A stretch of DNA of 43,240 bases from Candidatus Omnitrophota bacterium. GTDB taxonomy: Bacteria; Omnitrophota; Omnitrophia; Omnitrophales; Aquincolibacteriaceae. Position numbers and translations under genes: made by a program. Shown here in pieces: positions 31,758 to 39,158 of this stretch (the first letter of the stretch is position 1; each line of letters opens with the position of its first letter). The stretch lies in assembly GCA_003140935.1 (NCBI GenBank), contig PLLJ01000053.1, positions 1 to 43,240 on the forward strand, read 5' to 3'. Below the pieces are notes generated by a model. That model did not search any database and was not told where the DNA came from. It saw nothing but the letters and a program-made list of their open reading frames with translations.

Positions 31758-32345
31758 TTAGGGATGGATCCAAAAATCAGGCGCATAGAAACGCTGATCG
31801 CCCGTGTGCCGTTCCACCAGAATAAGGTGGTGGGCGTTCTTACCGTCTTTAATTTCAGGCAACGCGGCGATCTCGCGAAGGGTTTCCCCGCGTTTCCCCG
31901 CGGGAGGCCTTATAAAACCCACGGACTGTTTTTCCAGATGGAAAGCCGCCTCTTCAATGTCATCCACGCGAAGCGCCATGGCATAAGGCTTCTTATCTCC
32001 GAAATGCGTGACCCATTCCAGCCCCATTTTTTCATGGGGGTGTTCGACCAGGATCGCCGGGGCGCATCCTTTTCGAAAAACCTCAACGTTGTGGCCTTTG
32101 TGTTCAAGAACTTTGGCGGCGGGATCTCTTTCATATCCCATTTCGAGGAATTCGCCCACTCTGTCTTTGAGATGAACGGTCCGGAAAATGAAATGGTCCA
32201 GAATCGAAAGGAGGCCGACCCCGACAAGCGACAAACCACGCGTCACGACCTGGGCCGCGGTATTCTCCATGGCAAGCCCTACGGCATATTGCTTCAGGAT
32301 CTTTTCAAAAAGGGCGGGGTCCTTGCAGCCGGCAGTAAATGGCAT
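31758..32345 (-). CDS. VOC/glyoxalase-fold protein
   Basis: This 195-residue protein has a VOC metalloenzyme-like pattern: LDHFIFRTVHLKDRVGEFLEMGY (50-75), EVFRKG..AILVEHP, and a second half with AMALRVDDIEEAAFHLEK. It resembles half of a 4-hydroxyphenylpyruvate-dioxygenase-type or glyoxalase-type fold. Potential metal ligands are His and Glu residues, but I cannot assign the full set. The first 40 residues are outside the fold. AAGGGAG precedes the ATG. It is next to the deaminase gene (12 bp), so probably in the same transcript. The reaction is unknown. Confidence 0.6.
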   Translation of the reverse strand: MPFTAGCKDPALFEKILKQYAVGLAMENTAAQVVTRGLSLVGVGLLSILDHFIFRTVHLKDRVGEFLEMGYERDPAAKVLEHKGHNVEVFRKGCAPAILVEHPHEKMGLEWVTHFGDKKPYAMALRVDDIEEAAFHLEKQSVGFIRPPAGKRGETLREIAALPEIKDGKNAHHLILVERHTGDQRFYAPDFWIHP

Positions 32346-32385
32346 CTTGACTCCCTTATGGATGTGCTACCTACAAAGACAAAGC

Positions 32386-32414
32386 TTGCCTACCCTGGGA
32401 TCCAGGGTAGGCAA
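32386..32414. terminator. Perfect hairpin, possible terminator after ferredoxin
   Basis: TTGCCTACCCTGG and CCAGGGTAGGCAA form a 13-bp perfect stem with a three-base loop. There is no clear T run on either strand, so it may be a processing or stability hairpin rather than a classical terminator. Confidence 0.5.
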
Positions 32415-32451
32415 ACCGGGGAAAACTCAAATGAACTTTGAATGGCTCTTT

Positions 32452-32763
32452 TTATTTCAGCTTGTTCCCCGGTTTTTTCGGGGCTTCATCCCTTGAGCGA
32501 GGTGCCGCTTTGGGGTTCGACTTGAACTGGACCGAAAGGTCCGCATTGATCTTGGCATAGGTCGGGTCCATATCCTCGGACTCGACGATCGAACCCACCG
32601 GGCATTCCGCCGCGCAAGCGCCGCATGAAATGCAGACCAACGGATCGATCACCATGAAATCTTTGCCCTGATAGGTCCCCGGATAGATCGCTTCGACGGG
32701 GCAAATGGCAGCGCAAAGACCGTAGCGCTCGCCGTGACATTTCTCTGTAATAACATAAGCCAT
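32452..32763 (-). CDS. Two-cluster ferredoxin with charged C-terminal tail
   Basis: This 103-residue cytoplasmic electron carrier holds two cluster sites. The first is C9-x7-C17-x3-C21-P (EKCHGERYGLCAAICP). The second is the classical CISCGACAAECP. The spacing fits the 7Fe/8Fe ferredoxin branch. After residue 75 the protein has a lysine/proline-rich tail (KSNPKAAPRSRDEAPKKPGN) not found in minimal ferredoxins. AAGGAG lies nine bases before the ATG. It is separated from htpX by 76 bp on the same strand. The partner enzyme is unknown; radical SAM enzymes and IspH in the window need such donors. Confidence 0.9.
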   Translation of the reverse strand: MAYVITEKCHGERYGLCAAICPVEAIYPGTYQGKDFMVIDPLVCISCGACAAECPVGSIVESEDMDPTYAKINADLSVQFKSNPKAAPRSRDEAPKKPGNKLK

Positions 32764-32839
32764 TCTGTGATTCTCCTTATGGGTGTTGGTTTTGAAAGAG
32801 GCCGTATTTTAACCGCTGCTTCCCCCATCGTCAATGCTT

Positions 32840-33712
32840 TCAAAGCTGGGGCTCAGACCTCTTGGGAGTCAGGCTCATGGCCTCAAGACGGGCCATACGG
32901 TCTTCTAGGGGAGGATGCGTGCTGAAAAGAGCGGACCACCCTTTGCCCGAAAGCGGATTCGTGATGAAAAGATGGGCGGTCGCGGGCTGGGCTTCGCGAA
33001 GTGGAAGCCGTTTGGAAGCGGCATCGATCTTTCGAAGCGCACTCGAGAGATAAAGAGGTTCTTCACAGAGTTTGGCTCCGCCGAGATCCGCTCCGTATTC
33101 CCTGGAGCGTGAGATCGCAAGCTGGATGAGCATCGCGACAAAGGGCATCACGACCGATATCAAAATCAGCGCCAGCGGATGGCCGTTGTCCCGTTCATCA
33201 CGCTCCCCGCCCCAGAAAAATGACCAGCGGAACATGGAAGCGATCATGCTGAGCGCACCGGCCAATGTCGCCACGATCGAGGATAATAAGATATCGTAAT
33301 TCAGGATATGCGACAGCTCGTGCCCCAACACACCGGAAAGCTCCTCCTTATTAAGAAGCCCGACGATCCCGTGTGTGACCGCGATCGCCGCATGCTTGGG
33401 ATCGCGGCCCGTGGCGAAGGCGTTCGCCGAAGCCGAAGGAAGCATGTAAAGCCGCGGCATGGGAACGCCGGCTTTTGACGAAAGCTTCCTCAGGATCTCA
33501 AAAACCTCAGGGGCTTCATCCTCGGTCAGGAGTTGTGCCCGATGCATCGCAAGCACGATCTTGTCGCTAAACCAGTAAGCGCCAAAATTCATCACGCAGG
33601 CAAAACAGAACGCAATCGACATGCCGCGCCCTCCGCCCAGGGCAAACCCAAAAAAAACCACCAAAAGCGTCAGGAGCGTCAGAAGAAATGTTGTTTTAAA
33701 AAAGTTGGCCAT
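32840..33712 (-). CDS. htpX: M48 family membrane metalloprotease HtpX
   Basis: This 290-residue protein has two N-terminal membrane helices (7-27, 30-48), then the zinc motif HELSH (131-135) and two more helices (about 145-165, 180-200). SREYGADLGGAKL supplies the third zinc ligand Glu. ATGRDPKHAAIAVTHGI is the HtpX signature. It degrades damaged inner-membrane proteins from the cytosolic side together with FtsH. AAGGGA precedes the ATG. It starts 11 bp after the HAD gene, so probably one operon. Confidence 0.93.
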   Translation of the reverse strand: MANFFKTTFLLTLLTLLVVFFGFALGGGRGMSIAFCFACVMNFGAYWFSDKIVLAMHRAQLLTEDEAPEVFEILRKLSSKAGVPMPRLYMLPSASANAFATGRDPKHAAIAVTHGIVGLLNKEELSGVLGHELSHILNYDILLSSIVATLAGALSMIASMFRWSFFWGGERDERDNGHPLALILISVVMPFVAMLIQLAISRSREYGADLGGAKLCEEPLYLSSALRKIDAASKRLPLREAQPATAHLFITNPLSGKGWSALFSTHPPLEDRMARLEAMSLTPKRSEPQL

Positions 33713-33723
33713 TCTTTGTTCCC

Positions 33724-34347
33724 TTAGAACTTGATATCGAGTTTCCGAAGGGTCTTAAGGAGGGCGGGACGGCCCTTGAAATGGATGGCATGCATGCCAG
33801 CTTTTCGGGCGCCTTCGGTAAAACTTTTCATGTCGTCGATGAAGACGGTCTCCTGGGGTTTCAACTTGATCTTTTTAAGAACACGCCGGTAGATGTTGAG
33901 GTAGGGTTTGCGCGCGCCCACCTCATGCGACGGGAATTTCCGGTTGAAATGTCGGAGGAGTTTGAAATGCTTCTTAAGATGGGTGAAATGAAGGGCGTTG
34001 GTGTTTGAGATCAGATAAAGTGGGTAATGCCTTTTGATCCGCTTAAGGAGCTTGTCCATCCCCGGATTCTCCCAGAAGATGTCGTTCCAATAATGGCGGA
34101 AGGTCGCCAGAGGCATGGAAACGCCGAGGGTTTTGCAAGCGATCCGGTGGAACTCGCGGGTCGAGAGTTCGCCGCGCGTATAGGCCTGCTCGAACCGGGA
34201 AAGAAAAAAACGCTTCCAGATCTCCCGGGTGGAAAGACCCGATGCGGCCGAAAAACGCTTCGCGGCTTTTTCGACATCGTAATTCACAAGCACGTTGCCG
34301 AGATCGAAGATAACGGCCTTGATGTCCGGCTTGGCTGTTTTTTTCAT
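33724..34347 (-). CDS. HAD-superfamily phosphatase, YihX-like
   Basis: This protein of about 207 residues has the HAD motif I VIFDLGNVLVNYD (nucleophile Asp), motif II in YLISNTN, the conserved Lys in VGARKPYLNIYRRVLKK, and motif IV VFIDDMK. The helical cap near residues 20-80 is of the C1 type. YihX-type enzymes dephosphorylate sugar phosphates or FMN-like substrates; the natural substrate is unknown. The ATG at 34347 is preferred to an upstream in-frame TTG. It is first of a minus-strand run with htpX. No good Shine-Dalgarno precedes the start. Confidence 0.88.
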   Translation of the reverse strand: MKKTAKPDIKAVIFDLGNVLVNYDVEKAAKRFSAASGLSTREIWKRFFLSRFEQAYTRGELSTREFHRIACKTLGVSMPLATFRHYWNDIFWENPGMDKLLKRIKRHYPLYLISNTNALHFTHLKKHFKLLRHFNRKFPSHEVGARKPYLNIYRRVLKKIKLKPQETVFIDDMKSFTEGARKAGMHAIHFKGRPALLKTLRKLDIKF

Positions 34348-34398
34348 AGAAAGATATTTTAACAAAGAAAAAAAGTAACGCTACTCCTTTAACAAACG

Positions 34399-34445
34399 GG
34401 GAATGGGTCATGCGAGCCGGATTTCGTGACCTATTCCCTTTTTTT
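34399..34445 (+). terminator. Orphan intrinsic terminator on + strand
   Basis: GGGAATGGGTCA (34399-34410) pairs with TGACCTATTCCC (34427-34438), 12 bp with one G-T pair, followed by seven T. No + strand gene ends here; the neighbours to the left are all on the minus strand. It may end a small RNA or insulate the following promoter. Confidence 0.75.
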
Positions 34446-34530
34446 GTACCTTACAAAAAAATTACAAAGCATCACACAAAAAAGGCCGCAATACGTGCCG
34501 CTCCCGGACGGGATTGTGCAAAAACGTCTA

Positions 34531-34559
34531 TTGCTTCACTCTGGGCGGAGGAGTAGAAT
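34531..34559 (+). promoter_or_regulatory. Promoter of the SbtA-like peptide gene
   Basis: TTGCTT (34531-34536) and TAGAAT (34554-34559) are 17 bp apart. They end 37 bp before the start codon, which has a strong AAGGAGG. Confidence 0.72.
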
Positions 34560-34595
34560 TTTTCGCACTTTAACACCAGGTAAGAAGGAGGGTTT

Positions 34596-34844
34596 ATGAG
34601 CAAAGGGAAGATCAAGAAGGTTCTTGCGGGGCTTAGCATGGTAGGCCTGATCGCAGGAATGGCGGGAACCGTCCATGCCGAGGGCACGGGCTGCGGGAAA
34701 GGTTCCTGCGGTTCAGGGGCCAGTAAAGAAATGACGGAAGAGACATCGACCCCCAATCCCGATATGAAGACCGGAGAGTCCGCTGACATGCCGACAACGA
34801 TGGATGCGAAAGCGCCGGACGATAGCAGCAAAAAACAGATGTAA
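34596..34844 (+). CDS. Putative SbtA-like RiPP precursor peptide
   Basis: This is an 82-residue peptide. The N-terminus MSKGKIKKVLAGLSMVGLIA looks like a leader with the LAGLS and GLIAG words I associate with SbtA-type thio(seleno)oxazole precursors. It is followed by a Cys/Gly core (TGCGKGSCGSG, residues 31-41) with just two Cys. No in-frame TGA occurs, so Sec is not used. The remaining 40 residues are acidic and low-complexity (EETSTPNPDMKTGESADM), an odd extension for a core peptide. AAGGAGG precedes the ATG. A radical SAM/SPASM gene follows 112 bp downstream, past a partial terminator. Alternatively it is a small exported protein, because the leader could act as a signal peptide (cut after VHA). 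Confidence 0.7.
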   Translation: MSKGKIKKVLAGLSMVGLIAGMAGTVHAEGTGCGKGSCGSGASKEMTEETSTPNPDMKTGESADMPTTMDAKAPDDSSKKQM

Positions 34845-34873
34845 GCAGGATCATTTCAAAAAGAATTTTCGCA

Positions 34874-34903
34874 CGGCCCGCGCTTGATCACGCGGGCCGT
34901 TTT
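34874..34903 (+). terminator. Attenuating terminator between precursor and maturase
   Basis: CGGCCCGCG (34874-34882) pairs with CGCGGGCCG (34891-34899), followed by only four T. A strong stem with a weak T run should allow partial read-through, giving more precursor than maturase mRNA. Confidence 0.7.
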
Positions 34904-34956
34904 GCTTTTGGGCGCACGGGGGCGCTGCCCGAGATCACCCCCGGGAATGGAAAATA

Positions 34957-36567
34957 ATGACCAAGACGAGGCCGACAAAAGATCCGGACACTTTATTCCC
35001 ACTGATAAAATGCGTGGTGGGAAAAGCGCGGTGGGGACTTTTTACCGGACGAAAAACCGCCGGTCCACAGGCGGCTGTCCCTTCCCGGGACCTTTTCCGC
35101 ATTGAAGCGATCCTCCGCGAGGTCGCTTCACGCAAAACGCTGCCGCCCCGAACAAGGGATACCCTCCGGATCAATCCGGCCCTCGAAATCGTGGAATTAA
35201 AACCCCGAATCCTGCCTCTTTTTAAAAGACCTGCTGGCGGGTCCGGAAAAGGCACCGGGTTCCTGCTCGTGTGGCGGGAACCGGGCGAGGCAGGTGCCCT
35301 GAGGGCCGAAGCGGCCACAAGCGGCGCGCTTCTCGTTTTGAAAATGATCGCTGAGGGGATCCCAACTAAAGAAGTTGCCCTTACCGGCGGCGTCACGCTT
35401 TGTTCGATCAACGACGCGGTGCGGGAAGCGGTCCAAAAGGGTCTTTTGTTGAAACCCGTTTCAAAACTACGGCGTAATATCCCGCGATTCTGCAACGCTC
35501 CCGATATCCCCGAGAGGCTTTTAGCGGCCGAGTTCTTCACCCTCCAGTGGCACATCACCCATGCCTGCGATCTTCATTGCAAACACTGTTATGACCGGAC
35601 AGAGCGTTCATCCTTAACACCCGCCGAAGGGATCCGATTATTGGACGGCCTTAAAAAGTTCTGCGGTGATAAACATGTCTGGGGGCATGTTTGTTTCTCG
35701 GGAGGCAATCCCTTTATGTCTCCTCATTTTTTCAAGTGGTATAAGGCGGCTGCGGAACGCGGGTTCGCGACGTCGATCCTCGGAAATCCGGTCTCGCGTG
35801 AAGCTCTGAGGAAGATGACAGAGATCCAAAGGCCCCGCTATTTTCAAGTCAGTCTGGAGGGACTCGCGGACCACAATGACTTCATTCGGGGAAAAGATTT
35901 TTTCGTGCGCATTATCAATTTTCTCGCCTTGCTGAAAGAACAACGGGTCCCGTCAGCGGTCATGCTGACGCTGACGAAGAGCAATCGGGCGGACGTCCTG
36001 CCTCTAGCCGCGAAGCTTCGCGGCGTGGCGGATTATTTTACTTTTAACCGCCTTTCCGGCGTGGGCGAAGGAGCCAAGCTGGCCAGCGTTCCCCCGGCGG
36101 ATTACGCCGCGTTCCTTGAAGATTACATTAAAGCGTCCGAAGATAACACGATGATGGGTTTCAAGGATAATTTGATCAACGTTGCGCTCGCGAAGAAGGG
36201 CGACAGGCTTTTCAGCGGTTGCACCGGCTACGGCTGTGGGGCGGCATTTAATTTTGTGGCAGTGCTCCCCGACGGCGAGGTACACGCCTGCCGGAAATTC
36301 CCCTCCCCGCTCGGATACATCACCCGGAATAGTCTTCTGGAGATCTACGACTCGGCCAAGGCAGAGCGCTATCGCGAAGGGACAAATGCGTGCAGAAGCT
36401 GCGCGCTAAAACCAAGATGTGGCGGATGCCTGGCCGTAACCAAGGCCGCGGGTCTCAACATTTTCATTAAACGTGACCCCTATTGCTTTATGGATGATCG
36501 CTCCCAAAAGATAATAGCAAATCATCCTGGAACTTTGTCCGGCTCCGCTTGGAGCGACTGTCACTGA
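34957..36567 (+). CDS. Radical SAM/SPASM peptide maturase, SbtM-like
   Basis: This is a 536-residue cytoplasmic enzyme. The first 190 residues include a winged-helix-like region (about 120-170, ALLVLKMIAEGIPTKEVAL) that may bind the leader peptide. The radical SAM cluster is C204-x3-C208-x2-C211 (THACDLHCKHCYD). A SPASM domain follows from about residue 410: CTGYGCGA, VHACRKF, ACRSCALKPRCGGC and a final CF, enough Cys for two extra Fe-S clusters. Such enzymes modify ribosomal peptides. I recall the SbtM family as thio(seleno)oxazole maturases, and the Cys/Gly peptide upstream fits as substrate. No exporter or protease gene is adjacent. Family by memory; chemistry inferred. Confidence 0.8.
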   Translation: MTKTRPTKDPDTLFPLIKCVVGKARWGLFTGRKTAGPQAAVPSRDLFRIEAILREVASRKTLPPRTRDTLRINPALEIVELKPRILPLFKRPAGGSGKGTGFLLVWREPGEAGALRAEAATSGALLVLKMIAEGIPTKEVALTGGVTLCSINDAVREAVQKGLLLKPVSKLRRNIPRFCNAPDIPERLLAAEFFTLQWHITHACDLHCKHCYDRTERSSLTPAEGIRLLDGLKKFCGDKHVWGHVCFSGGNPFMSPHFFKWYKAAAERGFATSILGNPVSREALRKMTEIQRPRYFQVSLEGLADHNDFIRGKDFFVRIINFLALLKEQRVPSAVMLTLTKSNRADVLPLAAKLRGVADYFTFNRLSGVGEGAKLASVPPADYAAFLEDYIKASEDNTMMGFKDNLINVALAKKGDRLFSGCTGYGCGAAFNFVAVLPDGEVHACRKFPSPLGYITRNSLLEIYDSAKAERYREGTNACRSCALKPRCGGCLAVTKAAGLNIFIKRDPYCFMDDRSQKIIANHPGTLSGSAWSDCH

Positions 36568-36609
36568 AACCAGCTTGCGGGTCATGGATAAAATCTTCGT
36601 CCTAGAATT

Positions 36610-37779
36610 TCAGAACGAGCCCACCCATTTGCACAACGGTGCGCAAAGCAGGCCGCAATACGTGCCGATCACGTTGCCGAATACCCCCAAAAGAAGGCCG
36701 ACGGGCGCGAGGGCAGGTTCGTAGATCGCAGCTACCACCGGCGCCGACGCGGGACCACCGATATTCGCCTGGCTTGCCGCGGCTAGAAGACAGAGTGGCG
36801 TTCGTGTCAAGCGGCCAGCGACGACAAGAAAAAGTGCATGGATCAGAACCCACACGAATCCGGCTACCACCAGCAGAGGCGCCGAAATGATCGCCCCAAG
36901 ACTTGCCCGCGCGCCGATCGACGTCAGCACAAAATAAAGAAGCACATACCCGATCTTCGAAGCGCCGTGCGCTTCCAGTTTTTTGACCGGTGTGAACGAC
37001 AGCGTGATTCCGAGCGTCGAGGCGATCAGGATCAGCCCCGTGTTCTGCGGAACGTGCGTCATCGTGCTCAAGACCTTCGCTCCACCTGACGCGATCAAGG
37101 CCCCCGCGATCCCGGTCAGCAGGACCAACACCATAAATTCTAGCCGCAGGACCTTAGAGACCGTGGCCGGTTCCGCCGCGATCTTTTGATGAAGTTCCTC
37201 GATGATAACGCGATCCGAACGGTTCCATTTATCATAAGCGACTTGAACGCCCGCAAGAAGGATCAAGATCCCCATCCACGAATACGCCACTAATGTGTCC
37301 ACCACGACCATCGGCAGGAAAACGGCGTCTGGTGTACCGAGTGCTTCCTTCACCGCGATCATGTTCGCGCTGCCGCCGGTCCAGGAGGCGGAAAGCGCCG
37401 CGAACCCCGACCACATCTCTGCCGGAAGCTGGGATCTGAAAATAAAAAGAACGGCCGGCGCGCCGAGGATCACCCCCAGCGATCCCACGAGCATCATCCC
37501 GAGTGCCGGTTTTCCGAGTTTTAAAATAGCCTTCAGGTCTGCGGCAATGAGCAACAGGATCAGGCTCGCGGGCAGAACGTATGTCCCGACCCGCGAGTAA
37601 AGAACGCTTTGATGAGGGATCACGTTTGCGCTCGAAAAGACCATCGGCAGGAAATAGATCCAGAACATGGCCGGCGGGAAATGAAAAAACCGTTTTGTTT
37701 TCGGGTGGCCGGAAAAGAGAAGGACCGCCGCCTCAATGGCAATCAGGACCGCCAAAACACCGAAAGGATTTTGGATCAT
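36610..37779 (-). CDS. DUF819 family membrane protein (YjcL-like)
   Basis: This protein of about 389 residues has around ten membrane helices. Its conserved blocks are SASWTGGSANMIAVKEALG (about residue 130) and ASQANIGGPASAPVVAAIYEP near the end, typical of the DUF819/YjcL family. The family resembles transporters, but the substrate is not established. The ATG at 37779 overlaps the epimerase stop (ATGA), so the two are translated together. That coupling suggests transport of a cell-wall peptide or dipeptide; this is inference. Confidence 0.85.
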   Translation of the reverse strand: MIQNPFGVLAVLIAIEAAVLLFSGHPKTKRFFHFPPAMFWIYFLPMVFSSANVIPHQSVLYSRVGTYVLPASLILLLIAADLKAILKLGKPALGMMLVGSLGVILGAPAVLFIFRSQLPAEMWSGFAALSASWTGGSANMIAVKEALGTPDAVFLPMVVVDTLVAYSWMGILILLAGVQVAYDKWNRSDRVIIEELHQKIAAEPATVSKVLRLEFMVLVLLTGIAGALIASGGAKVLSTMTHVPQNTGLILIASTLGITLSFTPVKKLEAHGASKIGYVLLYFVLTSIGARASLGAIISAPLLVVAGFVWVLIHALFLVVAGRLTRTPLCLLAAASQANIGGPASAPVVAAIYEPALAPVGLLLGVFGNVIGTYCGLLCAPLCKWVGSF

Positions 37780-38855
37780 GGGAGGATCGGCACGATGCCG
37801 ATACCGGCTTTGATCTTCCGGAGGTCGTAAACGCCGGAACGCGTCACGCAATGGCCCCGTGTTACATTTTCCGCCATAAAAAAGGGCGCATCCAGGTCCA
37901 CGAAATCAAAACCGCCGAGCCCTGCCGCGAAATGCGCCGCCGCGGTGACCGCCAGAGGCGTTTCCATCATCGTCCCGATCATCAACTTGATCCCGTTCCG
38001 TTTCGCGAGACGCGCGATCTCGTAGGCCTCCAGAACGCCTGCTTTCATGAATTTGACGTTGATCGCACCGGCAGCTTTTGTCTTGATGAGACGCTTGGCG
38101 TCCTGAAGTGACGCGATGCTTTCATCAGCACAAACAAGCGTTTTGCCTTCACGCGTCACTTTCGCGAGCCCTTCCCAATCCTCTTTCGGCACCGGTTGTT
38201 CAACAAGCGCGGGTTTTATTTTTAGCCTTTTCAGTTCTTTTAAAAATTTGAGCGTCTGAGCGGCCGTAAATCCTTGATTCGCGTCAAGATAGACCGGGCA
38301 TTTCCCGGTGATCCGAACCACCGCCGCGACACGCTTGAGGTCCCGGTCAAAATTCCGGCCGATCTTCACTTTGAAAGAACGTATCCCCCGCCGCAAGATC
38401 TCACGTGTTGCGGTTTCGGCTTCGGTGACATCACCAAGCACTACGGTCATGTCGGTCTTGAGTGAGTGCGGCTGCGTCCCGAAAGCTTTCCAAAGCGGCA
38501 TCTTCCTTTCGCGTGTTGCTGCGTCCAGAAGCGCCATTTCCAGCGCCGCCAACGCGCATTTGTTCTTCGCCCATTTCATTTTGAATTCTTCCGCGATCTC
38601 CGGAAATGCCGGAAGACCCAGCCCGGCGACGGACCCGGCCGTGTCTTTTAGGTTTTTCAGTGTTTCATGGACGGTCTCGCCGGTGATGTGTGTCGCCACC
38701 GCCGCCTCACCGAACCCGCGAATCCCGTTTGAAAGCTCTATGGAGAAAAGAACATTTTCGAGAAGATCGTGCTGACCTTTGGCCGTGCTGAACGGGCGCA
38801 CGAGCTTCGCGCGCCAGATCCTGGCATTTGCTTTTTGGATACTGATGGATTTCAC
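37776..38855 (-). CDS. Dipeptide epimerase (L-Ala-D/L-Glu epimerase, enolase superfamily)
   Basis: This protein of about 359 residues has the muconate-lactonizing-type enolase fold. The catalytic pair is KVK in SFKVKIG. Metal ligands are Asp in YLDANQGF, Glu in LVEQPVP and Asp in CADESI, and the opposite Lys is in NVKFMKAG. Such enzymes epimerise L-Ala-D-Glu from murein so the cell can reuse it. I chose the GTG at 38855 because a GAGA-containing site precedes it and the fold begins there; an ORF start at 38930 adds 25 unconvincing residues. It overlaps the DUF819 gene by four bases. Confidence 0.87.
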   Translation of the reverse strand: MKSISIQKANARIWRAKLVRPFSTAKGQHDLLENVLFSIELSNGIRGFGEAAVATHITGETVHETLKNLKDTAGSVAGLGLPAFPEIAEEFKMKWAKNKCALAALEMALLDAATRERKMPLWKAFGTQPHSLKTDMTVVLGDVTEAETATREILRRGIRSFKVKIGRNFDRDLKRVAAVVRITGKCPVYLDANQGFTAAQTLKFLKELKRLKIKPALVEQPVPKEDWEGLAKVTREGKTLVCADESIASLQDAKRLIKTKAAGAINVKFMKAGVLEAYEIARLAKRNGIKLMIGTMMETPLAVTAAAHFAAGLGGFDFVDLDAPFFMAENVTRGHCVTRSGVYDLRKIKAGIGIVPILP

Positions 38856-38957
38856 AGTTTCTCTTTCAGGGGGTTTTGCTGGCACTGCGTTACTATTGAT
38901 TTTAAGAATTCGTAGTGCCGTATCGCCCAAACTTTATATTTCTTTTCCGAAATGGTC

Positions 38958-39008
38958 ATTGGGGCGGCCCCAATCTCAGCGAAGCTGAGATTGATTGGTA
39001 TTGGGGCC
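38958..39008. repeat. Multi-arm palindrome between epimerase and PFK genes
   Basis: CAATCTCAGC (38971-38980) pairs perfectly with GCTGAGATTG (38984-38993). GGCCCCAA (38966-38973) pairs with TTGGGGCC (39001-39008), and ATTGGGG at 38958 offers a competing arm. The rest of 38856-39158 holds this, the repeat at 39020 and the PFK promoter. Confidence 0.75.
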
Positions 39009-39019
39009 GTTAACCCTTA

Positions 39020-39057
39020 TCCGCCGGAGGACGGATCCGCTTATGCGTTGTGGCGGA
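39020..39057. repeat. Palindromic repeat, TCCGCC...GGCGGA family, intergenic copy
   Basis: TCCGCC at the left end and GGCGGA at the right end are inverted complements, with GGAGGACGGATCCG inside. The same sequence occurs in reverse at 24820-24838 and, diverged, at 30076-30114. A shorter remnant (ATCCGTCCTCCGCC) lies at 27298-27312. Confidence 0.8.
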
Positions 39058-39078
39058 AAATTAAATAAAGAACGGTAC

Positions 39079-39107
39079 TGGTCTTCATTTTTCGTTCGGG
39101 CTATACT
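39079..39107 (+). promoter_or_regulatory. Promoter of the PFK gene
   Basis: TGGTCT (39079-39084) and TATACT (39102-39107) are 17 bp apart. GGCTATACTAC around the -10 is the same as at the helicase promoter. The leader is about 45 nt and shows no clear Shine-Dalgarno site. Confidence 0.55.
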
Positions 39108-39158
39108 ACCTCAAATTCGGAAAAGGGGATAGTTCCCTCAACAAATCGGATTCGTCCT

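Noticed and set aside
34596-34844. Selenocysteine in the SbtA-like peptide
   Set aside because: No in-frame TGA occurs before the normal stop; both core positions are plain Cys codons.
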